The notes under the pieces are model-generated. The model was not told the origin of the DNA, made no database searches, and worked only from the letters and a program-made list of their open reading frames with translations. From positions 1 through 19,553 of the forward strand of contig BAXO01000096.1 in assembly GCA_001310555.1 (NCBI GenBank): 19,553 nucleotides of DNA, in the 5' to 3' direction. The position numbers were made by a program, and so were the translations under genes. The stretch's first letter is position 1. Each line of letters starts with the position of its first letter. This document shows, one piece after another, positions 8,238-16,363 of the stretch. This DNA is from Bacillus sp. JCM 19058 (lineage in GTDB: Bacteria; Bacillota; Bacilli; Bacillales_H; Bacillaceae_D).

Positions 8238-9257
8238 CTATTGGCTAATTCTTTCGATCCACTCCTGGTACTGCTCTCCATATTTATCGTATACGGGTTG
8301 AACCGCCTCTCTCCAAGGAGTAATATCATCGATTTCAACAAGCTCGCTTCCAGCTGCTTCGACTTCCTCCTTTGCTTCTTCGACGAGCTCAGCCCAAGCT
8401 TCACGCTGGACAGGTACAGATTCTAATGCAGCTTCCTTGAATGCCTTCTTGTCATCCTCACTTAAATCGTTCCAAAGCTTTGTCGAGCTCAGCAATATTT
8501 CTGGTGAACCTTGATAGCCATCCATGGTAAAATATTCAGCTACTTGATAATGATTCGACGTGTAATAGCTCGGAAAATTATTCTCGCCTCCGTCAATCAT
8601 CCCTGTTTGCAAGGCCGAATAGACTTCTCCATATTCCATCGGTGTAGCGGAAGCACCTAAAGCTTCGACAATATCGATCGCCATTTCTGATTGTTGAACC
8701 CGAATTTGCAGACCATTTAAGTCACCGGGTTCCTTTATTGGATGCTTGCTATTGTAAAAGCTCCTCTCACCCGAATCATAATAAGCGAGACCGAACATAT
8801 TCGAATCCTCAAACGTCGCTAAAAGCTCTTCTCCAATGTCACCGTTCAAAACTTCCCATTTTTGCTCATCACTCTCAAACAAATACGGCATCGACAAAAC
8901 GCCGATTTCATCAGAGAACTCAGTAAGCGGGATTCCGTTCACTCGCGTTAAATCGATGGTTCCTAGCTGCACTTGTTCAATGACGCTTCTCTCATCGCCA
9001 AGTTGTCCACCTGCATAAACTTCTATTTTATAACGACCATCCGTTTTCTCTTCTACTAAACGAGCAAATTCTTTTGCGCCAATAGTTGTTGGATAGTCCT
9101 CAGGCTGGTTTTCCGCCAATCTTAACGTAACAGTGTCCGCGTCAGAACTTCCCCCTTCCGAACCATCTGTATCCGGAGAATCGTTGGTGCCTCCACATGC
9201 TGCTAGGACTAGCATTAAAAACAATCCTGAAAATGATGCCAGTGCTTTTCTTCTCAT
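8238..9257 (-). CDS. dctP: TRAP transporter substrate-binding lipoprotein (DctP)
   Basis: Extracytoplasmic receptor that catches the carboxylate substrate and delivers it to DctQM. Intact, 339 residues. Signal peptide ends in lipobox VLAAC, with Cys21, followed by an acidic Gly/Ser/Asp linker (residues 22-42). The DctP fold is clear: LRLAENQPEDYPTTIGAKEF, GGQLGDERSVIEQVQLGTID, and the conserved substrate-carboxylate arginine Arg186 in GLQIRVQQS, then EVYSALQTGMIDGGENN. ATG at 9257 follows AGGAGG. The family includes binders of C4-dicarboxylates, sialic acid and sugar acids (gluconate, mannonate, glucuronate); the neighbouring kinase and LarA argue for a sugar acid. First gene of its operon, behind the promoter at 9341-9369. 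Confidence 0.95.
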   Translation of the reverse strand: MRRKALASFSGLFLMLVLAACGGTNDSPDTDGSEGGSSDADTVTLRLAENQPEDYPTTIGAKEFARLVEEKTDGRYKIEVYAGGQLGDERSVIEQVQLGTIDLTRVNGIPLTEFSDEIGVLSMPYLFESDEQKWEVLNGDIGEELLATFEDSNMFGLAYYDSGERSFYNSKHPIKEPGDLNGLQIRVQQSEMAIDIVEALGASATPMEYGEVYSALQTGMIDGGENNFPSYYTSNHYQVAEYFTMDGYQGSPEILLSSTKLWNDLSEDDKKAFKEAALESVPVQREAWAELVEEAKEEVEAAGSELVEIDDITPWREAVQPVYDKYGEQYQEWIERISQ

Positions 9258-9298
9258 CCGTATTCCTCCTAAAATCTATCCATTATTTTCTAGCAAAC

Positions 9299-9327
9299 TT
9301 TATTTGTTTGTCTGGCAAACAAATAAA
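9299..9327. promoter_or_regulatory. palindromic operator of the dctPQM operon, probable ROK repressor site
   Basis: TTTATTTGTTTG (9299-9310) and CAAACAAATAAA (9316-9327) are perfect 12-bp inverted arms with a 5-base spacer. It lies directly after the predicted transcription start of dctP (about +7 to +35). The TTTGTTTG/CAAACAAA core resembles XylR-type ROK operators of Bacillus (TTAGTTTGTTTG-like), and a ROK repressor is encoded at 16364-17578. Confidence 0.75.
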
Positions 9328-9340
9328 CTAAGCAAAACTT

Positions 9341-9369
9341 ATTATAAATGTAAGCGTTTTTAATATCAA
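9341..9369 (-). promoter_or_regulatory. sigma-A promoter of dctPQM with an embedded cre box
   Basis: On the minus strand TTGATA (9364-9369), 17 bases, and TATAAT (9341-9346) give a near-consensus promoter. The spacer contains TGTAAGCGTTTTTA (9349-9362, plus strand), one mismatch from the CcpA cre consensus TGWAANCGNTNWCA. CcpA binding here would block RNA polymerase, so glucose repression and the operator just downstream should act together. Confidence 0.75.
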
Positions 9370-9375
9370 GCCAAT

Positions 9376-9422
9376 TTTGGGTATTTTTCTCCACTTAATA
9401 GATGGGATATTTGGGTATTTTT
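9376..9422. repeat. two 13-bp direct repeats upstream of the dctP promoter
   Basis: TTTGGGTATTTTT occurs at 9376-9388 and 9410-9422, 34 bases apart, close to three helical turns. Both lie just upstream of the dctP -35 box. They may be activator sites or chance in AT-rich DNA. Confidence 0.45.
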
Positions 9423-9461
9423 ACCTTTCCCTCACTTCGCCTGAACCGAGCTTTTCATTTA

Positions 9462-9939
9462 TCAAGTCGCTTCACTGCCCAGAACCTTCCACACTTCTTC
9501 ATAGACCTTTTTCAAGGGAAGACGATGGTGACGGGCAATTCGTTTACAGTCTTCGTATTCCGGAGACCTTTGAATAACCTCTCCATCGCAAATTCCCTCT
9601 TTTACAGTAACTTCTCCCCACCTCGTTTGGACAGTTCTAAAATAGCGTTCCGCGCGATAAACCGTTAACGGGTAATAACGAATACCTAACGTAGTTGTTT
9701 CTTGGAACAATATTTTTTTTCATTTGTGCCAAATTGTCACGAGAACAAAGGAGCTGAAGCAAAATACCCGGGCGATTTTTTTTCATATAAATCGGTGTAT
9801 AGAAAGCATCGTTTGCACCTGATTCAAGAAGCAAATCGATCACATAACCAAGCCATTCTCCTGAAATATCATCAAGATTCACTTCTATTTTAAGCATTTG
9901 GTCATCCGTATGCTCATAATTAGGGGGGTGAGAACCCAT
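9462..9939 (-). CDS. larC2: LarC2, C-terminal half of the nickel-insertion protein LarC, one frameshift as read
   Basis: LarC inserts nickel into the pincer nucleotide using CTP, the last step of NPN cofactor synthesis; LarC2 is the C-terminal, CTP-binding half. About 158 residues after correction. ATG at 9939 has its own strong ribosome binding site, GGAGGAG, nine bases upstream, so this is an independent gene. Family stretches are IEVNLDDISGEWLGYVIDLLLESGAND, TPIYMKKNRPG and, in the second frame, ETTTLGIRYYPLTVYRAERYF. The break is T8 9713-9720, where 7 restores QMKKILFQETTT. It lies 48 bases after larB and is last in the cluster. Its partner larC1 is 5.4 kb away. No convincing terminator is seen downstream. 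Confidence 0.9.
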
Positions 9940-9987
9940 TTTATAACTCCTCCTCCCGGGTCATGTTCGCTTTAGCTAATCGCTCAA

Positions 9988-10703
9988 TTAAGACAGCACT
10001 ATAGCGCCGCCGAAGCCGTTATCAATATTGACAACACTAATGCCTGAAGCACACGAGTTTAACATCGTTAATAATGCGGATAAACCGTTAAAACTCGCAC
10101 CGTAACCGATACTTGTCGGGACAGCAATGACAGGATGTGAAACGAGCCCACCAACAACACTTGGGAGCGCTCCTTCCATACCAGCAACAACAATTGAGAC
10201 GGTCGCCTGCTGAATCTCTTCTAAATGGTCAAACAGGCGGTGTATTCCTGCAACTCCGACATCATAAATACGGCGAACCTCGGCGCCTAATACTTCGGCT
10301 GTGACAGCGGCTTCTTCTGCAATGCGTAAATCAGACGTGCCAGCACAGATGACTGCAATATAATGCTTCGAATCAGGCTGCTTCTTTTCCGCCTGCCTCC
10401 AATAAAGAATTTGCGCTGTTTCATTATAGCTGCACTGGGGATGTTGATGTCGCACATCCTTCGCCTTATCCGCCGTAATTCTAGTAACCATAACATCCTC
10501 TGCTTTTGCTATGATCGCTGTAATAATCGCACTTATTTGTTCAGCCGTTTTCCCTTCACCATAAATAATTTCTGGGAAGCCTTGCCTCTTCTTGCGGTGA
10601 TGGTCGACTTTCGCAAACCCTAAATTTTCATAGCTCGCTAACCGTTCTTTTGCTTCAGACACACTCAATAACCCTTTTGGACTTGCTCCAAAATATCCTC
10701 CAT
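9988..10703 (-). CDS. larB: LarB, carboxylase/hydrolase of NPN cofactor synthesis, frameshift near start
   Basis: LarB carboxylates nicotinic acid adenine dinucleotide at C5 and releases AMP, the first step to the nickel-pincer cofactor. It has a PurE-like C-terminal domain. Clear family motifs are KVDHHRKKRQGFPEIIYGEGKT, VICAGTSDLRIAEEAAVTAEVLGAEVRRIYDVGVAGIHR, VAGMEGALPSVVGGL and VPTSIGYGASFNGLSALLTMLNSCA. The best start is ATG at 10703 with GAGG seven bases before it, reading MEDILEQVQKG, but one base appears to be missing in the AAAAGGG near 10674-10679 before LLSVSEAKERL. The frame as read otherwise opens at GTG 10716, immediately after the kinase stop. Translation is probably coupled to the kinase. 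Confidence 0.93.
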
Positions 10704-10716
10704 CATATTCCCTCAC

Positions 10717-12191
10717 CTAATCAAAGTAAACTGATAAATCGTTGGCCAGCCTTTCATATTTCTCATAAATTTTTGCATACGTTTCATGCACTTGACGATT
10801 AGGCGCAATAACTGCTCCGACGGCGATATTTCTTTTAATTTCCGCAAACGATTCCGCCTTGCCTGCCCCGACTAATGCGGTCCACGCTGCTCCCCAGGCC
10901 GCGCTATGATGACTTTCCGAAAGGCGAACCTCTTTCCCAAACACATCGGCAAGAACTTGGACCCAGACAGGAGAACGCGCCAAGCCGCCATTCACATAAA
11001 TTGTTTGCGGCTCTCCGGCGAGCTTTTCTAACGACTTACCAATTTGGAACAAATTAAACGTAATTCCTTCGAGAACCGCCCGAACCAGATGCTTTTGCTG
11101 ATGACCGAGCTAAGACCATAAAAATTGCCCTTCGCCCGCCTGTTCCATAAAGGCGCTCTCTCACCATTCACGTAAGGGAGGAAAATAATACCATCTGCTC
11201 CTGGTTCGACTCGTGCTGCCGATGAAATTAGTTCTTCATGGCTCCCTTCGAAATTCAGCAAATCCTTCAACCATTGTAACGCAATTCCGCCATTATTCGT
11301 AGGTCCCCCGATAATCGAAGTGTTTTTAGTAAAGGCATAGCTGAACGTATCCTGCTTCTCACTAATTCTGGCGCCTTGAATAAATTGTCTAATTGCGCCG
11401 CTCGTGCCGACCGAAATAGCAACTTCACCCGGATTTATCGCCCCGCTTCCAAGGTTAGCCAATTGACCGTCAGCCGCACCGATAACGACAGGAATCTCAG
11501 AGTGAAGCCCCATTTCCTCTGCTAGTTGGTGCTTCAACCCTGTCAAAGCTTCCGTGGGAGGAACGATAGCTGACAACTGTTTCCTTTCAACGCCTACCAT
11601 TTCTAGTGCTTCTGTATCCCAATCCAGCGTAGTTAAGTTCATGAGCCCAGACGCAGAGGCCATTGAATAATCAATGACCCTCGTACCAAACCACTTAAGC
11701 AGCAAATACTCCTTCATCGACATAAAATAGTCCGCTTGGAGGTAAGGCTCATAATGGGTTTCCTTCATCCAAACAAGCTTCAGGAAAGGGGACATCGGAT
11801 GAATCGGTGTTCCGGTTTTTAAATAAATGTCTCTCCCCGTCGTTTGTAGCATGTGGTCTGCCTGCTGACTAGCCCGTCCATCCGCCCAGATCAGCATTTG
11901 CGATAACGGTTCAAATTGCTCATCGACGCATATAAGAGAATGCATGGCACAGGAAATGCCAATCGCTAGTATTTCGTTTTTATTTGCACCTGACTTTTGA
12001 ACAACATCTCTAATCGTCGCAACTGCGGACTTCTCAATCTCCCGTGGATTCTGTTCGACCCACTCTGGCTGCGGATAGTAAGAGCGGATCATTTCCTCTG
12101 CTTCAGCGATTAATTTTCCATTACGATTGAACATAACGGCCTTCACACTTGTCGTCCCGAGATCAAGCCCTATCACCAGTTCTTTTCCCAT
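10717..12191 (-). CDS. gntK: gluconokinase-like FGGY sugar kinase, one frameshift as read
   Basis: FGGY carbohydrate kinase of about 491 residues. Most like gluconokinase, which makes 6-phosphogluconate from D-gluconate and ATP. The N-terminus has the phosphate loop IGLDLGTTSVKAVMF; the stretches ISCAMHSLICVD, LIWADGRAS, GTPIHPMSPFLKLVW, SMKEYLLLKWFG and DYSMASASGLMNL are those I associate with gluconokinases rather than xylulose or glycerol kinases. The ATP side shows IGAADGQLANLGSGA, VGTSGAIR and, after the break, YVNGGLARSPVW. One base appears to be missing near 11107-11109, between FYGLSS and HQQKHLVRAVLEG. The second ATG, 12191, has AAAGGA eight bases upstream. It is 57 bases after larE and abuts larB. 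Confidence 0.85.
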
Positions 12192-12254
12192 ATGCATGTT
12201 CCTTTCTAAACTATCGTCCTATTCCTTTGAAAGAAAGGTCCTACCTTCCCGTAT

Positions 12255-13054
12255 CTACGAAAGTACCTGATTCATACTGCCGCTTTTATAGCCGACTAAA
12301 TCAAGGGTGATATACTGGTATCCAAAATCCTGAAGCCTTTTGGCAATCGAATGGTGATGCGCTAAAACGACCCGCATATCGTCAGGCTCGACTTCGATGC
12401 GAGCAACCTCCTGATGGGTTCGCACTCGTACTTGCCGAATATTGAGTGACTTTAAGTATGCCTCCGCCTTTTCTACCTTCGTCAGCTTTTCCTTCGTTAT
12501 TTCCTCGCCGTAGGCAATTCGCGAGGAGAGGCAGGCGAACGATGGCTTATCCCAGGTCGGCAAGTTCTGCTGCCGCGATAGCTCCCTTATTTCTTCCTTA
12601 AACAGGTTCGCTTCTTGCAAAGGGCCTCGTACTCCTTGCTCCTTCGCTGCTTGCATTCCCGGGCGGTATTCGTTTAAATCGTCAGCAATCACTCCATAAA
12701 TCACATGCTGAAAACCGTTAGCCTCCATAATCGGTATAAGCTGCTCAAATAGGCTGTTTTTGCAAAAGTAGCAGCGATTTCTGTCATTCTCGGTATAACC
12801 CGGAATGCTAATTCTGACGTTTCAATCACATGGTGAGAGACGCCGATCAGTTTCGCCAGCTTTTTCGCCTCCATTAGCTCGCTTGATGGATACGTTTCTG
12901 AGTCGGCAGTTACGGCTAGTACACGCTCAGCACCTAATGCATCAACCGCCGCCTTTAATAAAAAGGTACTGTCGACTCCACCTGAAAATGCAACAACCAC
13001 CCTTTCCATCTCGCGGAGAATAGACAAAAGTTTTACTTGCTTTTCCTTGATCAA
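12255..13054 (-). CDS. larE: LarE, sacrificial sulfur transferase of NPN cofactor synthesis, one frameshift as read
   Basis: LarE adenylates the carboxylated pyridinium nucleotide and converts its two carboxylates to thiocarboxylates. Type-I LarE gives sulfur from its own cysteine. About 266 residues with the PP-loop AFSGGVDSTFLL near the N-terminus. The conserved donor position is present in FACLSSRIAYG (equivalent to Cys176 of the Lactobacillus enzyme), with no extra nearby Cys, so the sacrificial rather than the 4Fe-4S type is likely. The TTG start at 13054 follows AGGGGAG. One base is missing near 12808: adding it joins SELA to IPGYTENDRNRCYFCKNSLFEQL. It is 15 bases after the SDR gene. 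Confidence 0.92.
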
Positions 13055-13069
13055 TGTCGGCTCCCCTTT

Positions 13070-13839
13070 CTAAATCGTCATGCTACCAAACCCGCCGTCT
13101 ACCCGAATCAGCGCACCGGTTACAAAGCTTGATGCCCGATCCGAAGCAAGCCAAATAGCTGCCCCTTGCAGCTCCTCCGGCTCCCCAAATCGATTCATCG
13201 GCGTATGGTTCATAATTGAATCGATTCGCTCTTCACTTAATATTTTTCGATTTTGTTCTGCCGGGAAAAAACCGGGAATAATTGCATTGACCCGTATACC
13301 GTGCGGAGCAAATTCTCTAGCTAAAAATTGGGTCATGCTGTTGACTCCTGCTTTTGAAACGGAATACGTAAATACTTTTGACAACGGTGTTGTCGAAGAA
13401 ACGGAAGATATATTAATAATGCTACCTTTCCTTTTTTGCTCAATCATTTTTTTTGGCAAAAATTTGTGACGTGAGGACGAGCCCCTTCAAGTTAACATCG
13501 AGAATCTCATCCCATTCATCACCTTCGATCTCAAAGAACGGAGTTGCGCTGTTTTTTCCAGGAGCATTTAATAATACATCCCAGCACCGGACCATTGTTC
13601 AATCTCATTTGCAACCTGCTCTAACGACTGACGAGAGCAAACATCTGCATAAAAAGCTTCGCCGTTCCCCCGCTTTCCAAAATTTCATGCGAGACTCGTT
13701 CAGCCTTCTCCATATTGCGTCCGACTATGGCGACATTTGCACCTTCTGCTGCTAACCCTTTTGCGATGGAGGCTCCTAGAACGCTGTTGCCTCCAATGGC
13801 AACTACCGTTTTATCCGTTAAATCAAATAAACTGGCCAA
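13070..13839 (-). CDS. SDR oxidoreductase, D-mannonate/fructuronate-oxidoreductase-like, three frameshifts as read
   Basis: Classical short-chain dehydrogenase of about 257 residues. Start TTG at 13839 after GGAGAG; the N-terminus [25 protein letters not shown] holds the NAD(P) glycine motif. The catalytic Ser is in INISSVSS, and Tyr/Lys in YSVSK. The C-terminal stretches [32 protein letters not shown] and [13 protein letters not shown] are the pattern seen in SDR-type D-mannonate oxidoreductases (UxuB/YjmF-like), so a hexuronate or aldonate substrate is likely; gluconate 5-dehydrogenase is the main alternative. Breaks: T8 13447-13454 (7 expected), and single missing bases near 13655 and 13582. 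It sits 16 bases after larA, in the operon. Confidence 0.82.
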
Positions 13840-13855
13840 AATTATCTCTCCTTTT

Positions 13856-15127
13856 TCATTTTATTAAATAGCCGTCCCCGTCAAACGTCGGAGCAGATAA
13901 CGACGAGATCTGTTCCATGCTTCGGTGGCGGTCCACCTGTTCAAGCAGTGCTTCTGATACTTCAATTTCGCTTAATTCCAGCGTGTTTTTAATTCGAACG
14001 ACTTTGACTTGATCAAAATCAAGAATATTACTCGTTTTTACGGCCGCTTGAATAGCCAGCCTGTCATTTGCTAACGTTGTTGCGATCTTCGTCGGTGCAA
14101 CAACCGTCGAGGTCAAACCGTTCGCATACGTGATCGCTAAATCCATCTTGTCAACGAGCCGCTGCGTCGTAAAGTCAGCCGTGCCTACACCATTGGCATT
14201 TCCCTCAGTTTGTGGTGTCAAGTCAAGAACGACCATTTTATTAACCTCTGGGCCGCCATGGGCGTATGGCGTTGGATAGCGTCCGGTAATGTTAGGTCCA
14301 TCCCATCCCCGCTTATATTTTTTTCCGATTTGATCGATAACAAGGACATCCAACTGTTCAAAGAAAAGCTTAGGCAACAATTGCTTGGCGAGCTTCTGCA
14401 ACTCAATCTCTTTTTCTTCTATTTCATCGGAAGCCAATACTTCAATTTTAGCTACTTTGTCAAAAGCGTTTTCAACAGTAGCGACTCCAAACAAAATAGG
14501 CATTTTCTCCAAGATCATATTCGCCATCGCCGGCACGTTTTCTGCCATGTATTTAAAGCCTAACTGGTGGCACGCCTCCGCCCCTTTCTGCTTTCCAAGT
14601 CCGATACTAATCATTTTCATGATTCCACTCTCAACGGGGCCACGGAACGCAGTGTGAGGCTTAACGCGATTAATGACAACAATTCCGTCCGCCTCTGAGG
14701 CATGTTTGTCAACATAAACAGGCAAACCGTTCGACAATTCTCCGACGGTGCTCACTTCCATCGACGACCTAATTTCGGCTTTGACGCTTTCTTCTGTCAC
14801 ACCTAGATGCTCAAGTACGGCAACCTGGCCTTCAGCAGTTGCTCCGCCATGACTTCCCATACACGGAACGATAAAAGGCTCGGCTCCTAGCTTTTTTAAA
14901 AACTTTACTGTCAACGCGGTAATGTCGACGAGCCGATCGACACCTCGGCTCCCGACCGCAACAGCGATTTCCATACCTGGTTTAACCCTTCGCTTAATGT
15001 TCGGTTTATGTAGCTCCGCTTCCAGTATTTCTTCAAGCTTTTCAATTTTTGTATCGTCAAAATACTGCTTCACCTTTGCCATTTTTGGCAAGGGGATATC
15101 TTTTAATAATTCTTCAATTATGCTCAT
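13856..15127 (-). CDS. larA: LarA-superfamily nickel-pincer racemase/epimerase, probably a sugar-acid 2-epimerase
   Basis: LarA-family enzymes use the covalently bound NPN nickel cofactor to move a hydride at C2 of 2-hydroxyacids. Intact, 423 residues; ATG at 15127 has AAAGGAGTGA seven bases upstream. Catalytic and cofactor positions match the Lactobacillus lactate racemase: His93 (GSHGG), His158 (RVKPHT), Lys171, the cofactor-binding lysine, in SGIMKMISIG, and His187 (EACHQ). Also present are TAFRGPVESG and GKKYKRGWDGPNITGRYPTPY. The superfamily includes racemases for lactate, malate and other hydroxyacids and a D-gluconate 2-epimerase. The neighbours here (gluconokinase, mannonate-type SDR, TRAP importer, ROK repressor) favour an aldonate. 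No lactate permease or lactate dehydrogenase is present. It could still act on another 2-hydroxyacid. Confidence 0.93.
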   Translation of the reverse strand: MSIIEELLKDIPLPKMAKVKQYFDDTKIEKLEEILEAELHKPNIKRRVKPGMEIAVAVGSRGVDRLVDITALTVKFLKKLGAEPFIVPCMGSHGGATAEGQVAVLEHLGVTEESVKAEIRSSMEVSTVGELSNGLPVYVDKHASEADGIVVINRVKPHTAFRGPVESGIMKMISIGLGKQKGAEACHQLGFKYMAENVPAMANMILEKMPILFGVATVENAFDKVAKIEVLASDEIEEKEIELQKLAKQLLPKLFFEQLDVLVIDQIGKKYKRGWDGPNITGRYPTPYAHGGPEVNKMVVLDLTPQTEGNANGVGTADFTTQRLVDKMDLAITYANGLTSTVVAPTKIATTLANDRLAIQAAVKTSNILDFDQVKVVRIKNTLELSEIEVSEALLEQVDRHRSMEQISSLSAPTFDGDGYLIK

Positions 15128-15298
15128 CTGCTGTTCACTCCTTTATTTAGAAAACCTTGTAACCCCTTCCATCAAAGGAAATAAGAGTGGGTTTTTCGGT
15201 TACGATTTCCTTTTGGAGAAGAATTAGTTTGGCCGACAAATTATTAAACCAAGCGTAACACTCCAGCAATATTCCGTCAATCAACCGTGTCAGGAATT
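15128..15298 (-). promoter_or_regulatory. larC1-larA intergenic region with a candidate internal promoter and operator
   Basis: The 171-base gap breaks the otherwise tight cluster. TTAGTTTG (15224-15231), GCCGA and CAAATTAT (15237-15244) form an imperfect palindrome with the same TTTG-N5-CAAA core and 5-base spacer as the dctP operator. It overlaps a weak minus-strand -10 (AATAAT, 15240-15245) placed 18 bases from TTGCTG (15264-15269). larA and the genes below it may therefore have their own ROK-controlled promoter. Confidence 0.5.
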
Positions 15299-16168
15299 TT
15301 ATTCCCCAAGAATCACCCGGAGCACATTCGGATGATTTTTAAAGCTCTTAGTACCAGCACCGTAACCGATTGATTTTACCTTCATAGAAGGAAGTGTTCC
15401 ATATTCTTCTGCGAGAACCGAAACGATTGCTGCCCCAGTCGGAGTTGCTAGTTCTGCCCTTAAATCGCTTTGCGCCAGCGGAACACCCTTCAAAATTTCC
15501 AAAGTCGCAGGAGCTGGTACAGGATAAATACCGTGATCAATGTGAATACTTCCTGAACCGACAGCAACTGGCGATGATTTCACGACTTTAATATCAAGTT
15601 GATCGATTAAAATGGCAGTCCCGACAATATCAATAATCGAGTCTACAGCACCGACTTCATGAAAATGTACGTTCTCCAATGGCACACCATGAATTTGCCC
15701 TTCCGCCTGACCAATTCGTTGAAAAATTTTTAACGCTACATCTTTTACTCGTTCAGAAAAGTCGGCAGCTTCAATTAGCTTGACAATGTCACGGTAGGAG
15801 CGGTGCATATGTCCGTGCGCATGTTCGTGGGTGTGCTCATGCTCGTATGTATGCCCATGTTCATGAGCGTGTTCATGGGTGTGTGTATGCTCATGCTCGT
15901 GTGCGTGTTCATGGGTGTGTGTATGCTCATGCTCGTGTGCGTGTTCATGGGCGTGTGCGTGTGAGACATCAGCTACTATAACATCAAATTTTGTACTCGT
16001 GATCCCGTTTTTTATTACGGTTTTCCATTTCAGTTCGTATTCTTCTTCCATTTTTAGCTTCTTTAACTCTTCTTCTAACAGTTCTGGATCGGCACCAGCA
16101 TGAATCAACGCCCCGATCACCATATCGCCGCTAATACCCGAAAAGCAATCAAAGTATAGTATTTTCAT
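15299..16168 (-). CDS. larC: LarC1, N-terminal half of LarC with a very long histidine-rich segment
   Basis: LarC1 is the N-terminal half of the CTP-dependent cyclometallase that loads nickel into the pincer nucleotide. Intact, 289 residues, beginning MKILYFDCFSGISGDM at ATG 16168 with GGGAG eight bases upstream. After residue 69 comes a stretch with 26 His in 53 residues (70-122), alternating His with Glu, Thr and Ala, then the conserved core SYRDIVKLIE, VHFHEVGAVDSIIDIVGTA and ELATPTGAAIVSVLAEEYG, and the usual LarC1 end NVLRVILGE with a stop. The His block suggests nickel storage. In Lactobacillus a programmed frameshift joins LarC1 to LarC2; here larA follows instead, so no fusion can form. 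First gene of the cluster. Confidence 0.94.
   Translation of the reverse strand: MKILYFDCFSGISGDMVIGALIHAGADPELLEEELKKLKMEEEYELKWKTVIKNGITSTKFDVIVADVSHAHAHEHAHEHEHTHTHEHAHEHEHTHTHEHAHEHGHTYEHEHTHEHAHGHMHRSYRDIVKLIEAADFSERVKDVALKIFQRIGQAEGQIHGVPLENVHFHEVGAVDSIIDIVGTAILIDQLDIKVVKSSPVAVGSGSIHIDHGIYPVPAPATLEILKGVPLAQSDLRAELATPTGAAIVSVLAEEYGTLPSMKVKSIGYGAGTKSFKNHPNVLRVILGE
15869..15940. repeat. 36-bp tandem repeat inside larC1 (His-rich coding repeat)
   Basis: Two identical, directly adjacent 36-bp units (15869-15904, 15905-15940), with a partial third copy after 15940 and degenerate copies before 15869. Each unit codes 12 residues of alternating His with Ala, Glu or Thr. Adjacent repeats of this kind change in number easily by slippage, so the length of the His block may vary between strains. 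Confidence 0.9.
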
Positions 16169-16363
16169 TTTATTACTCCCTTTTTTATTATATGATGATA
16201 AGATGTAACTAGTCATGGCTAAACCGCTTACACGTTTGACGAAGGTAGAATATCATGACTTCATTTTTTCGTCAATGCAGTGACTGCTATTATTAAGCTA
16301 GATTTAAATAATCATTTAATTAATTTGGAGAAGCTATATTTGGAGTGGACAAGGAGGAGAACG
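16169..16363. promoter_or_regulatory. divergent control region between larC1 and the ROK repressor
   Basis: On the minus strand TTGACG (16270-16275), 17 bases, and TATTCT (16247-16252) form a candidate larC1 promoter. A perfect 8-bp inverted repeat, TTGACGAA (16236-16243) and TTCGTCAA (16268-16275), has its half-sites 32 bases apart, about three helical turns; one half overlaps the -35 box. A cre-like element, TGTAAGCGGTTTAG on the minus strand (16219-16232), lies just downstream of the start point and matches the first 12 positions. The repressor's own ribosome binding site is AAGGAGG at 16351-16357. No clear promoter for the repressor was found. Confidence 0.55.

Noticed and set aside
9462..9939. 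Frame break in larC2 as a programmed ribosomal frameshift, as known for LarC
   Set aside because: The known event joins LarC1 to LarC2; this break is inside LarC2 at an A8 run like the other broken genes in the window.
13080..13469. Long plus-strand frame opposite the SDR gene
   Set aside because: Antisense shadow of a real coding strand with clear SDR motifs.
14210..14657. Plus-strand frames opposite larA
   Set aside because: Shadows; the minus-strand LarA frame is intact with all catalytic residues.
15775..15969. Open frames on both strands through the His-rich repeat, and a CRISPR-like 36-bp repeat unit
   Set aside because: The units are directly adjacent with no spacers and code the His block of LarC1; the other frames are shadows of the repeat.
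16280..16363. Upstream extension of the ROK repressor by 28 residues
   Set aside because: No ribosome binding site there; ATG 16364 has a near-perfect one and gives the normal family N-terminus.
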